Part shown: in pieces, positions 14,046 to 22,499 of the stretch
Position numbering within the stretch: position 1 is the stretch's first letter
Layout of the letters: the number at the start of each line of letters is the position of its first letter
Assembly: GCF_900104085.1 (NCBI RefSeq)
Contig: NZ_FNLD01000002.1
Coordinates: 806,001 to 870,000 of the forward strand
Length of the DNA stretch: 64,000 nt
Direction: 5' to 3'
Source of the DNA: Pseudoxanthomonas sp. CF125
GTDB taxonomy: Bacteria; Pseudomonadota; Gammaproteobacteria; Xanthomonadales; Xanthomonadaceae
The notes under the pieces: generated by a model
Told to the model about the DNA's origin: nothing
What the model saw: the letters and a program-made list of their open reading frames with translations, nothing else
Database searches by the model: none
Position numbers and translations under genes: made by a program

Positions 14046-16748
14046 TCAGTGACCCACCGCGCGTCGCCATTCCGAACCCGCGCGCTGGAACAGGACGCGT
14101 TCGGGGCGGTGCAGGGCGAAACCCTGGCCGTAGTCCACACCCAGCGAATTCAGCGCCTTCGACATGTGGCCGGCGCTGACCCATTCGGCCACCACTTTCA
14201 ATCCGCGCTGATGGCCGATCTGGGTGATGGCGCTGATGATGGTGCGGCTCATCGGGTCGGTGTCCAGGTCGCGGATGAAACTGCCGTCGATCTTGATCAT
14301 GTCCACCGGCAGATTCTTCAAGTAGCCGAACGAGGACATGCCGGCGCCGAAATCGTCCAGCGCGATCAGGCAGCCGGCCTGACGCAGGCGTTCGATCATG
14401 TGCACCACCTTTAGAAGGTTGCGCACCGCCACGGTTTCGGTGATCTCGAAACAGAGCTTGTGCGCCGGCACTCCGTATTGGGCCATCAGGCCGAGAATGT
14501 AATCGGCCAGTCCCTCGTCCTCGATACTGGCGCCGGACAGATTGATGGCGCAGGTGCCCAGGCGCGCGCCGGCCGGATGCAGCTCGGAGAAATGCGCCAG
14601 CGCATTGCGGATCACCCAGCGGTCGATGGCCGGCATCAATCCGTAGCGTTCGGCCGCCTGCAGGAACGTACCGGGCAGCACGATGCCGTCTTCCTCATCG
14701 CGCAGCCGCAACAGCAGTTCGATGGTGGGCGGATCGGCGCGCGACCCGCCGAGCGGCACGATCTCCTGGTAATCCAGCAGCAGACGATCCTGCTCCACCG
14801 CCCAGCGCACGCGGTTGGCCCATTCCATTTCGCTCTGGCGGCGCGTGGTCTCGTCGTCCTCGCGGTAGACGTGCACGCGATTGCGGCCGTTCTCCTTGGC
14901 CAGATAGCAGGCGGTATCGGCCCAGGCCAGCAGGTCCTTGAGCGTCGGTTCGCCGTGATCCACCACCACCACGCCGATGCTGGCGCTGATGGTGTAGGTG
15001 TGCGTCTGCCAGGTGAACATCAACGCCTCGATGCATTCGCGCAGGCGCTCGGCCAGAACGCGTGCGCTCTCGGCGTCCACGTCGAAGGCCAGCAGTCCGA
15101 ATTCATCGCCGCCCAGCCGCGCCAGCACGTCGCCGAGGCGCTGTTGCTGACGCATGGCCAGCGCCAGTTGCGCCAGCAGCTGATCGCCGGCCATGTGGCC
15201 GGAGACATCGTTGATCAGCTTGAACTGGTCCAGGTCGATGTACAGCAGCGCGCACGGACGGGAATCGGAGTGGAGCTTGCGTTCGGCCAGCGCCAGTTCG
15301 ACCCGTTGCTCGAACTCGCGGCGGTTGCATAGTTCGGTCAGCGCGTCGTGGGTGGCCTGGTAGATCAGGCGTTCGGTCAGCTCGCGATGCTCGGAAATAT
15401 CGGTCGCCACCATCAGCAAGTGCGGAACGCCGTCCATGTCCACCTGCGCGATTGATGCGTTGACCCAGAATGGCTCGCCGTCATGGCTCAACAGCGCCGC
15501 GTCCACGCTGTTCCAGTCCTCGCCCAGGGTCGCGGGATCGCTGGCCCGCCGTTGCAGCAACGGATCGGCGAACAGATCGGCCAGCATTGGCCGGCCGACT
15601 TCACCCAGGCGCAGGCGCGCGGCCTGATTGGCGTAGACGATGCGTCCGTCGCTACCGTCGGCCAGCAACACCAGGGCCGGCAGCAGTTCGTTGAGCGTGC
15701 GGAAACGGGTTTCGCTTTCGCGGAAACGTTCGCTCATCCGCTGGCCCATTTTCACCGCGCGCCGACGGGTGGTGGACAGCGACCAGAGCAGCAGCGACAG
15801 GAGCAGGCTGATCGTCACGCCCGCGCCGATGACAGTGCGCACGCGGGTGGCGTCCAGTACGTGCACGCGCGGCCGCAACTGCATTTCCCAGCGACGGCCG
15901 CCGAAGTCCAGCGTCCGCGTCTGCACCGCCGCATCCGCAATGAAGGGAGTGCCGGAGTCGAAAAAAGCTTCGGTCCCGGGCGCATCGAGATCGCGGATAC
16001 GCACATGGAAACGTTCCAGCACCGAACTGCCCAGGGCCTCGTACACCAGCGGCTCCAGGCGCAGGCTGATCGCCAGCGCGCCGATTTCCCGGCTGCGCCG
16101 TTCGGCCACATCGGACGGGATGGGTCCGTACGAATACACCGGCAGGCGCACCGTTACCCCAAGCGCGGCGGGACCGGCGTATTGCGTGAACTGCCGCAGC
16201 GCGAACGGTGCGGAAATCACCGGAACGTCCGCATCCCGCGCGCGTTCCAGCGCCAGCAGGTTCGGTTTCTGCGCGGCGATGTCGAAGCCGATCAGCGATT
16301 CGTTGCCGCGTAACGGGGCGGCCAATTCATAGGGATAGGCGACGCGCTGCGGGTCGTTCGGGTCGGACTGGCGGCGCGCGAAGACGGTGGCGACGTAGCC
16401 GGGATGCTTGGCCGATATGCGCAGGTTCTCGCTGTATTGCTCGAACTTCCGCTGGTCCATGCGGTCGTTGGACAGGAACACCGTCTGCATCGCGCGCAGC
16501 ACGGCGGCGACCTTCTCCAATGGCGCCTGCAAGCGCAACGCACTGCCGTCGGCCAGCGCGGCGTACGCGGCCTGCGTGCGTTCGCGCTCGTCGAGCCACA
16601 TACGGTGGGCCACCCAGGCCGTGAACAGCAGGCCGGCGACCAGTACGGTCATGGCCCAGACCGCAGGCGGCGTACCCAGGCGCCGTGGCAGGTCGTCGGC
16701 GGGCGTGCCGCCAGCCGATGGTTGCGGCGGTGGAGAAACAGCGTTCAC
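14046..16748 (-). CDS. GGDEF-EAL cyclic-di-GMP enzyme with CHASE sensor and PAS domain
   Basis: Start chosen at GTG 16748 (AGG 7 bp upstream, just before the first membrane segment); an ATG at 16919 would add 57 residues without sense. Order: membrane segment (WAMTVLVAGLLFTAWVAHRM), CHASE-like periplasmic domain of about 280 residues (GYVATVFARR, LLALERARD), second membrane segment (IGAGVTISLLLSLLLW), PAS domain, GGDEF (RLGGDEFG, about residue 545) with an intact inhibitory site RLGD five residues upstream, then EAL. The EAL motif reads ELL, but the other key residues are present: INLSG, EITET, ALDDFGAG, IKIDGSF, VVAEW and GQGF. It may both make and break c-di-GMP. Confidence 0.93.
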   Translation of the reverse strand: MNAVSPPPQPSAGGTPADDLPRRLGTPPAVWAMTVLVAGLLFTAWVAHRMWLDERERTQAAYAALADGSALRLQAPLEKVAAVLRAMQTVFLSNDRMDQRKFEQYSENLRISAKHPGYVATVFARRQSDPNDPQRVAYPYELAAPLRGNESLIGFDIAAQKPNLLALERARDADVPVISAPFALRQFTQYAGPAALGVTVRLPVYSYGPIPSDVAERRSREIGALAISLRLEPLVYEALGSSVLERFHVRIRDLDAPGTEAFFDSGTPFIADAAVQTRTLDFGGRRWEMQLRPRVHVLDATRVRTVIGAGVTISLLLSLLLWSLSTTRRRAVKMGQRMSERFRESETRFRTLNELLPALVLLADGSDGRIVYANQAARLRLGEVGRPMLADLFADPLLQRRASDPATLGEDWNSVDAALLSHDGEPFWVNASIAQVDMDGVPHLLMVATDISEHRELTERLIYQATHDALTELCNRREFEQRVELALAERKLHSDSRPCALLYIDLDQFKLINDVSGHMAGDQLLAQLALAMRQQQRLGDVLARLGGDEFGLLAFDVDAESARVLAERLRECIEALMFTWQTHTYTISASIGVVVVDHGEPTLKDLLAWADTACYLAKENGRNRVHVYREDDETTRRQSEMEWANRVRWAVEQDRLLLDYQEIVPLGGSRADPPTIELLLRLRDEEDGIVLPGTFLQAAERYGLMPAIDRWVIRNALAHFSELHPAGARLGTCAINLSGASIEDEGLADYILGLMAQYGVPAHKLCFEITETVAVRNLLKVVHMIERLRQAGCLIALDDFGAGMSSFGYLKNLPVDMIKIDGSFIRDLDTDPMSRTIISAITQIGHQRGLKVVAEWVSAGHMSKALNSLGVDYGQGFALHRPERVLFQRAGSEWRRAVGH

Positions 16749-17053
16749 TGCGATACCTGAACTCCTTTTGCGGGGGTGAGTGCCAGGGGAAGCTCTATGC
16801 CCGCGGTCAGACCTCAGTCGACTTCTGAACATGCATGCTGCATGCCAAGACCTTGCCGCGGCGTGATGCAGCGCGTAGACCCAGTATCCGCCGATACCGC
16901 AACGATGTGGGCGGGACATCCCCCTGATGCGCCAGCGTCAGGTTTGGTCCCGCAGCGTCGGTCCTGGCCTCGCATCGGCGCCGGGGCAGAGGGGCGTCTG
17001 TTAGTGGAGAGGCCTTGGACCGGCGAGCGCCGCCCGCAACCCAGTTGCTTCGG
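16749..17053. other. Intergenic region upstream of the GGDEF-EAL gene
   Basis: About 305 bp between the GGDEF-EAL start and the tonB stop. It holds the likely promoter and leader of the minus-strand GGDEF-EAL gene. A catgcatgctgcatg inverted repeat lies near 16831. No gene is supported. Confidence 0.4.
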
Positions 17054-17932
17054 CTACTGGTCGCGCACTTCGCCGCCCGGCAGGAACTGCCAGGTGCGGG
17101 TGACGTGCAGGATGTCGATGTTCTCGTCGGTCTTGGGCAGCGGCGGGAACGGCACCGACAGCTGCACGATGCGCAGCGCGGTGGAATCGAGCAGGGGAAT
17201 GCCGCTGGACTGGATGATGCGGGTGTTCTCCACCGAGCCGTCGCGGCGCACGGCCACGCTGATCACCAGCTGGCCCTTCAGGCGTTTGCGCCGGGCCTCG
17301 TCGGGATAATTTAGATTGCCCACGCGCTCGGCGCGGTCCACCCACGCGCGCAGGTAGTTGGCGTAGGCGTATTCCTTGGTGCTGGCGGAAACGAATTTCC
17401 GTTTCGGGCGTTTGGCGTAGAGGTCGGAGCGTAGATGGATCTCCGCGGCCAGGCGCGCCATTTCCGCATCGCGGTCGATCTTCAAATCGCCGCGCGGCAG
17501 TTCCGGCCGGTCGGGCTCCGGCCTGGTCTGGGCGGGAGGCACGGTGGTGTCCCCGTTTCTCGAAGTGACCACGCGCGTTTCCGGCGGCGGGGCGACGTCG
17601 GGCGACTGCGCGCGCAACGGCTGCGGGGCCACCCCGGTCTGCGTCTGCGGCACCCAGCCTGCCTGGCTGTCGCGCGGACGCTGGGCTTTGTCGTGGTCGC
17701 CGCCGCCCTGCTGGTTGGCCGCTGCCAGGAAGTCGGCCTGCTTGGGTGTGAGCGGGGTCTGGGTCTGGCTGAGGATCACATCCAGCGTAGGCACCACCGG
17801 TGCCGCATCGTCCAAGGCAAAGCCCAGGCCCAGCACCAGCATGCCGTGCACGATCAGCGACAACGCCAAGGTGGCGGTGAGGCGTTCGTTGGAACCTATC
17901 TTGGGCGGGGGATGAACGACCGCGGACATCAA
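17054..17932 (-). CDS. tonB: TonB-family energy transducer
   Basis: A 292-residue TonB-type protein that couples inner-membrane proton motive force to outer-membrane receptors. A short cytoplasmic tail, one membrane anchor (LALSLIVHGMLVLGLGFAL), a long Pro/Gln/Arg-rich periplasmic spacer, and a C-terminal TonB domain (NLNYPDEARRKRLKGQLVIS, VAVRRDGSVENTRIIQSSG) are visible. The stretch SLIVHG has the conserved anchor His. No exbB/exbD genes follow. In xanthomonads this tonB copy lies between gshB and other genes near pilG, as here. Confidence 0.9.
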   Translation of the reverse strand: MMSAVVHPPPKIGSNERLTATLALSLIVHGMLVLGLGFALDDAAPVVPTLDVILSQTQTPLTPKQADFLAAANQQGGGDHDKAQRPRDSQAGWVPQTQTGVAPQPLRAQSPDVAPPPETRVVTSRNGDTTVPPAQTRPEPDRPELPRGDLKIDRDAEMARLAAEIHLRSDLYAKRPKRKFVSASTKEYAYANYLRAWVDRAERVGNLNYPDEARRKRLKGQLVISVAVRRDGSVENTRIIQSSGIPLLDSTALRIVQLSVPFPPLPKTDENIDILHVTRTWQFLPGGEVRDQ

Positions 17933-17952
17933 TAGCTCCGAAAAAACAGCGT

Positions 17953-18039
17953 CGTCATCCCCGCGAAGGCGGGGACCCAGAGACTTTGCTTTTGCTCGAA
18001 GAACAAAGACGCTGGGTTCCCGCCTTCGCGGGAATGACG
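17953..18039. repeat. Inverted pair of REP-like palindromes
   Basis: Left arm cgtcatccccgcgaaggcgg ggacccag (17953-17980), right arm ctgggttcccgccttcgcgg gaatgacg (18012-18039), imperfectly complementary over 28 bp with a 31-bp centre. It lies between tonB and gshB. Transcribed from either side it would fold as a long hairpin. One arm recurs at 4634-4661. Confidence 0.85.
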
Positions 18040-18073
18040 ATCTGAAAAAGTCGCGGGATTGCTGGCCACAGCA

Positions 18074-19021
18074 TCAGCCCTGCATACGGCTTTCGATCGC
18101 ATCAAACAACAACCCCGCGATATTCAACCCGAACTGCGCATCCAACTCGCGGGCGCAGGTGGGGCTGGTGACGTTGACTTCGGTCAGATAATCGCCGATC
18201 ACGTCCAGGCCCACGAACAGCATGCCGCGGCGCTTCATTTCCGGAGCGACCTGTTCGGCTATCCAGCGGTCGCGGTCTGAGATCGGGCGGCCTTCGCCGC
18301 GGCCGCCAGCGGCCAGGTTGCCGCGGAACTCGTCGCCCTGCGGGATCCGCGCCAGCACGTAGTCCACCGGCACGCCATCGACCAGCAGAATGCGTTTGTC
18401 GCCTTCCTTGATGTCCGGGATGAAACGCTGGGCCAGGGTCAGGTTGCCGCGGCCGACCAGAGTCTCCAGGATCACGTTGAGGTTGGAGTCGCCGGCGTGG
18501 GCGCGGAAGATAGAACGGCCGCCCATGCCGTCGAGCGGCTTGAGCACGGCCTCGCCATGTTCGGCCACGAAAGCCTTGAGCGCCGCCGGGTCGCGGCTGA
18601 CCAGGGTCGGCGGGCAGCATTGGGGGAACAGCAGGGCGGCCAGCTTCTCGTTGAAGTCGCGCAGGCCCTGCGGATCGTTGACCACCAGCGCGCCGGCGCC
18701 TTGGGCGATGCTGAGGATGTGGGTGTCGTAGAGGAACTGGTCGTCGAACGGCGGGTCCTTGCGCATCAGCACCGCCTGGCCCGGGCCGAAGGCCAGTTCC
18801 GCCATCTCGCCAAGGGTGAACCAGCCGGTCTTGTCGTCCTTCACCGCCAGCGGCGCGGCCTGCGCCACGGCCCGGCCGTCGCGCAATGACAGGCCTCCGG
18901 GCCGCACATAGTGCAGACGGTGGCCGCGGCGCTGGGCCTCCAGCAGCAGGGCGAAAGTGGTGTCTTTGGCGATCTTGATGGACCCGATGGGGTCCATCAC
19001 CACGACGACATCGAGGGGCAT
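18074..19021 (-). CDS. gshB: Glutathione synthetase
   Basis: ATP-grasp ligase joining gamma-glutamylcysteine and glycine. It begins MPLDVVVVMDPIGSIKIAKD at the ATG of 19021; an in-frame TTG at 19030 is less likely. Family hallmarks are YVRPGGLSLRDGRAVA, KPLDGMGGRSIFRA (ATP-grasp loop) and EVNVTSPTCARELDAQFG near the C-terminus. The length of 315 aa matches E. coli GshB (316). It lies divergently beside pilG, a common arrangement in the family. Confidence 0.96.
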   Translation of the reverse strand: MPLDVVVVMDPIGSIKIAKDTTFALLLEAQRRGHRLHYVRPGGLSLRDGRAVAQAAPLAVKDDKTGWFTLGEMAELAFGPGQAVLMRKDPPFDDQFLYDTHILSIAQGAGALVVNDPQGLRDFNEKLAALLFPQCCPPTLVSRDPAALKAFVAEHGEAVLKPLDGMGGRSIFRAHAGDSNLNVILETLVGRGNLTLAQRFIPDIKEGDKRILLVDGVPVDYVLARIPQGDEFRGNLAAGGRGEGRPISDRDRWIAEQVAPEMKRRGMLFVGLDVIGDYLTEVNVTSPTCARELDAQFGLNIAGLLFDAIESRMQG

Positions 19022-19125
19022 AACAGGCAATCCAGGGGGTATTTCGTCCGCAAGATGTTAGCAGGCGCAAAATGAGACGGAGTTCGCATCACGGCGTTCA
19101 GCTTCACCCAGACGGAAAGCTCAAC

Positions 19126-19156
19126 TTGACAGTCTGCGCTGGTGCTGGGATATAAG
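19126..19156 (+). promoter_or_regulatory. Sigma-70 promoter for pilG operon
   Basis: A perfect TTGACA at 19126-19131 is followed by GATATAAG at 19149-19156, giving a -10 box at 17-19 bp spacing depending on alignment. It lies 52-82 bp upstream of the pilG ATG. Confidence 0.65.
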
Positions 19157-19207
19157 AGGCTTCGCAGCGGTGCCGATTAAGAAGCGCCGCGCTTGGGGAA
19201 CAGGGCA

Positions 19208-19606
19208 ATGACAGAACTAGAAAACCCGGCCGGGGGGTTCAGCGGCCTCCGGGTGATGGTGATTGACGACTCGAAAACCATTCGTCGCACCGCTGAAACC
19301 CTGCTCAAGCGGGAAGGCTGTGAAGTAGTCACGGCAACGGACGGCTTCGAGGCGCTCGCCAAGATCGCCGACCAGCAGCCGCAGATCATCTTCGTGGACA
19401 TCATGATGCCGCGCCTGGATGGCTATCAGACCTGCGCGCTGATCAAGAACAATCAGGTCTTCAAGAGCACGCCGGTGATCATGCTGTCCTCCAAGGACGG
19501 CCTGTTCGACAAGGCGCGCGGCCGTATCGTCGGCTCAGAGCAATACCTGACCAAACCCTTCACCCGCGAAGAGCTGCTCGACGCGATTCGCACCCACGTC
19601 GGCTGA
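19208..19606 (+). CDS. pilG: Twitching motility response regulator PilG
   Basis: A single-domain receiver of 132 residues that controls type IV pilus extension downstream of ChpA. It shows LRVMVIDDSKTIRRTAETLL, the phospho-acceptor Asp in IIFVDIMMPRLDGYQTCALI, the Thr/Ser switch in PVIMLSSKDGLFDKARGRIV and KPFTREELL. It is very close to Pseudomonas PilG. The ATG at 19208 follows a GGGGAACAGGG purine stretch. It is the first gene of the cluster; pilI follows after 16 bp. Confidence 0.97.
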   Translation: MTELENPAGGFSGLRVMVIDDSKTIRRTAETLLKREGCEVVTATDGFEALAKIADQQPQIIFVDIMMPRLDGYQTCALIKNNQVFKSTPVIMLSSKDGLFDKARGRIVGSEQYLTKPFTREELLDAIRTHVG

Positions 19607-19622
19607 CGGAAGGAACGACGCC

Positions 19623-20156
19623 ATGAGCCGCACTCCCTTCGACATCCTGGCCGAGTACGAGCGCCGCAGCCTGGCCCACGCCGTGGCCCTGCCTGCGCGC
19701 GAGGCGGTCGCCGAGCAATGGCGCGGCGTCGGTTACCGGGTCGGACAGCGTCGCCTGGTTTCCGGTTTCGAGGACGTGGTGGAAATCGTGCCGATCCCGC
19801 CGACCACGCCGGTGCCGGGCGCGCAGCCGTGGCTGCTGGGCATCGGCAACTTGCGCGGCAATCTTTTCCCGGTGATCGACCTCAAGCATTTCCTGGAAGG
19901 CGAACGCACCGTATTGCACGAAGGCCAGCGCGTGCTGGTGGTGCGCCAGGCCGGCGGCGACGTCGCCCTGACCATCGACGAATTGTATGGCCAGCGCAGT
20001 TTCACCGAAGACCAGAGCGTCGAACCCGGCGCGCTGGCAGAGGGACGCTACGGGCATTTCGTGGAGCGTGCGTTCCATGGCGACGAGCATGACTGGGGAG
20101 TCTTTGCGTTGTCGCTATTGGCGCGTACACCGGAATTCCGTCAAGCCTCGCTGTAA
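19623..20156 (+). CDS. pilI: CheW-like adaptor PilI
   Basis: A 177-residue CheW-fold protein that links the receptor PilJ to the kinase ChpA. Visible elements are GYRVGQRRLVSGFEDVVEIV, PWLLGIGNLRGNLFPVIDL (the CheW NLRG-x-x-x-PVIDL core) and a strand-rich C-terminal half. ATG at 19623 with GGAAGGA upstream. The usual pilH gene between pilG and pilI is missing, since only 16 bp separate them. Confidence 0.95.
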   Translation: MSRTPFDILAEYERRSLAHAVALPAREAVAEQWRGVGYRVGQRRLVSGFEDVVEIVPIPPTTPVPGAQPWLLGIGNLRGNLFPVIDLKHFLEGERTVLHEGQRVLVVRQAGGDVALTIDELYGQRSFTEDQSVEPGALAEGRYGHFVERAFHGDEHDWGVFALSLLARTPEFRQASL

Positions 20157-20373
20157 GGCCTAGATGCGTGCGGAAGTAGAGACAAGGGCCGTTAGGAACG
20201 GTCCGGAACGGTCCGCCAGGAGGGCGGCGACAGGGATCCGGCGCATAGAGGCGGGGTTCGTGAGAAAAGGTCCGGAACCACCGGACCGCGTATCGGGTGG
20301 CGCACGGGGAGTGCGTAGCCGGATGAAAGCGGAACTATTGCTGCACTTTGTCCAATTTTCAGGGGTTTGAAAG
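20157..20373. other. pilI-pilJ intergenic region with hairpins
   Basis: 217 bp with no supported gene. It holds a direct repeat GGAACGGTCC at 20195-20204 and 20205-20214, and a perfect 7-bp stem GGTCCGG (20269-20275) with loop AACCA and CCGGACC (20281-20287). The block GGTCCGGAAC occurs twice, at 20200 and 20269. It may be a leader that tunes pilJ expression. Confidence 0.5.
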
Positions 20374-22410
20374 ATGAGCACTGCACCGGATTCTCCCAAA
20401 GCCAGCAAACTCGGCAGCCTGGGAAGCAGCTTCTGGCTGGTCCTGCTGGCACTGTCGGTGATCCTGTTCGGCGCCAACACGGGCGTCGCCACCTATACAG
20501 GCAGTCGGTTGTCGGGCGCCTCCACCGGCGCGGCGGACTTGCAAGTGCTGTCACAGCAGTTGGCCAACCAGGGCCGCGAGGCGGTGGAGGGCGACGCGGA
20601 AGCGTTCAAATCGTTCAAGGCCACCAAGGCGCAGATCGAGTCGACGGTCGCCACCACCAACAGCCGCTACGGTTCCGAGGGTACGGTGTCCGGTCCGCTG
20701 AGCCAGTTGACCGCCACCTGGACGCCGCTGGGCAAGAGCGCCGATCAGCTGATCAGCAGCGAACCGGCAGTGCTGGCCTTGGCCGGCAACGCCGATCGCT
20801 TCACCTCCCAGGTGCCGCAGCTGCAGGCGCAATTGAACGAAGTGGTGCGCGCCATGTCCGCTGGCGGCGCGCAGTCGTCGCAGATCTACAACGCCCTGCA
20901 GCAGGTCGTGGTGGCGGGCACCATGGCCCGCCGCGTTACTGAAATGCGCGCAGGCGGCAGCGGTGCGGCGATGGCCGGCGACGCGCTGGTTCGCGACGCG
21001 GTGGTGTTCGGCCAGGTGTTGGAAGGTCTGCGCAACGGCAACCCGGATCTGGGCATCGCTCCCTTGCGCAACGCCGATGCGCTGTCCGCGCTGACCCAGT
21101 CGCAGACGCTGTGGGCCACCATGAAGAAGGACCTGGACGCCATCACCGGCAGTTCCAAGAACCTGTTCGCCGCGCAATCCGCCGCCGCCGCCATCACCAA
21201 CGGTTCCAGCAAGATGCTGGACGACAGCAAGAAGCTGTTCGATGCGTTCTCTTCGTTCGGCTCGGCGCGCGACACGCGCATTTTCCCGAACTTCTGGCTC
21301 GGCATCGTTTCCGGTATCGCCGCGCTGGTCTCCATCATCGGCTTGCTGTGGTCGCTGTACCGCAACCGCCAGCGCGAGCAGGAAGTGCGATACCAGACCC
21401 AGGTGGAATACAACAGTCGCAACCAGCAGGCGATTATGCGGTTGCTGGACGAAATCAGTTCGCTCGGTGAGGGCGATCTGACCGTGAAGGCCACGGTGAC
21501 CGAAGATATGACCGGCGCCATCGCCGACGCTATCAACTACGCCGTCGATGAACTGCGCCACCTGGTCACCACCATCAACGACACTACCGTGCAGGTGGCC
21601 GCGTCCACCCAGGAAACCCAGGCCACTGCGCTGCAGCTGGCCGAAGCGGCCGGACACCAGTCCGACCAGATCAACAGCGCCTCCGAGCGCATCAACGAAA
21701 TTGCGGTCAGCATCGACCAGGTTTCGCGCAATTCCACCGAGTCGGCCGAAGTGGCGCAGCGCTCGGTGCAGATCGCCACTGAGGGCGCGGGCGTGGTGCG
21801 CGAAACCATCCGCGGCATGGACCAGATCCGCGACCAGATCCAGGAAACCTCCAAGCGCATCAAGCGCCTGGGCGAGTCCTCGCAGGAAATCGGATCGGTG
21901 GTGGAACTGATCAACGACATTTCCGAACAGACCAACATCCTGGCCTTGAACGCGGCCGTGCAAGCGGCCTCGGCCGGTGAAGCGGGCCGAGGTTTCGCGG
22001 TGGTGGCCGACGAAGTGCAACGACTCGCAGAGCGCACCTCCAGCGCCACCCGGCGCATCGAATCGCTGGTGCAGACCATTCAGGCCGACACCAACGAAGC
22101 GGTCAGCTCAATGGAGCAGACCACCTCCGAAGTGGTGTCCGGTGCGAGGCTGGCCGAGGACGCCGGCACGGCGCTGGGCGAGATCGAACGCGTGTCGAGC
22201 GATCTCAACGAACTCATCAAGAGCATCTCCGGCGCGGCCCAGAAGCAGTCCGCGGCTGCGACCGACATCACCCAGACCATGGGCGTGATCCGGCAGATCA
22301 CTTCGCAGACCTCGCTGGGCGCGGGCCAGACGGCCGAGTCCATCGGCCACCTGACCGAACTGTCGGCCGAACTGCGCCGTTCGGTCGCCGACTTCAAGTT
22401 GCCGGGCTGA
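20374..22410 (+). CDS. pilJ: Methyl-accepting receptor PilJ
   Basis: A 678-residue chemoreceptor for the type IV pilus system. Membrane segment 1 ([20 protein letters not shown]) and segment 2 ([20 protein letters not shown], about residues 305-325) flank a periplasmic domain of two PilJ-type helical bundles. A HAMP region ([20 protein letters not shown]) and a cytoplasmic coiled-coil follow, with the signalling tip [20 protein letters not shown] and [20 protein letters not shown]. The length matches PilJ of Pseudomonas (682 aa). It feeds ChpA through PilI. Confidence 0.96.
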   Translation: MSTAPDSPKASKLGSLGSSFWLVLLALSVILFGANTGVATYTGSRLSGASTGAADLQVLSQQLANQGREAVEGDAEAFKSFKATKAQIESTVATTNSRYGSEGTVSGPLSQLTATWTPLGKSADQLISSEPAVLALAGNADRFTSQVPQLQAQLNEVVRAMSAGGAQSSQIYNALQQVVVAGTMARRVTEMRAGGSGAAMAGDALVRDAVVFGQVLEGLRNGNPDLGIAPLRNADALSALTQSQTLWATMKKDLDAITGSSKNLFAAQSAAAAITNGSSKMLDDSKKLFDAFSSFGSARDTRIFPNFWLGIVSGIAALVSIIGLLWSLYRNRQREQEVRYQTQVEYNSRNQQAIMRLLDEISSLGEGDLTVKATVTEDMTGAIADAINYAVDELRHLVTTINDTTVQVAASTQETQATALQLAEAAGHQSDQINSASERINEIAVSIDQVSRNSTESAEVAQRSVQIATEGAGVVRETIRGMDQIRDQIQETSKRIKRLGESSQEIGSVVELINDISEQTNILALNAAVQAASAGEAGRGFAVVADEVQRLAERTSSATRRIESLVQTIQADTNEAVSSMEQTTSEVVSGARLAEDAGTALGEIERVSSDLNELIKSISGAAQKQSAAATDITQTMGVIRQITSQTSLGAGQTAESIGHLTELSAELRRSVADFKLPG

Positions 22411-22499
22411 GGGCAGGGAAGCACACGAATGGAAGTCAGGAATTCCCGAGCGGCATCACCATTGCGCGGCCCGCGTGCCGCCGTCATGGGGGCACGCCG

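Noticed and set aside
16749..16919. N-terminal extension of the GGDEF-EAL protein from ATG 16919
   Set aside because: The 57 extra residues are Arg/His-rich without a hydrophobic start; GTG 16748 has a ribosome site and starts just before the first membrane segment.
20164..20370. Possible 68-residue gene between pilI and pilJ
   Set aside because: Arg/Glu-rich product, no ribosome site and made of the repeated GGTCCGGAAC blocks; more likely a leader.
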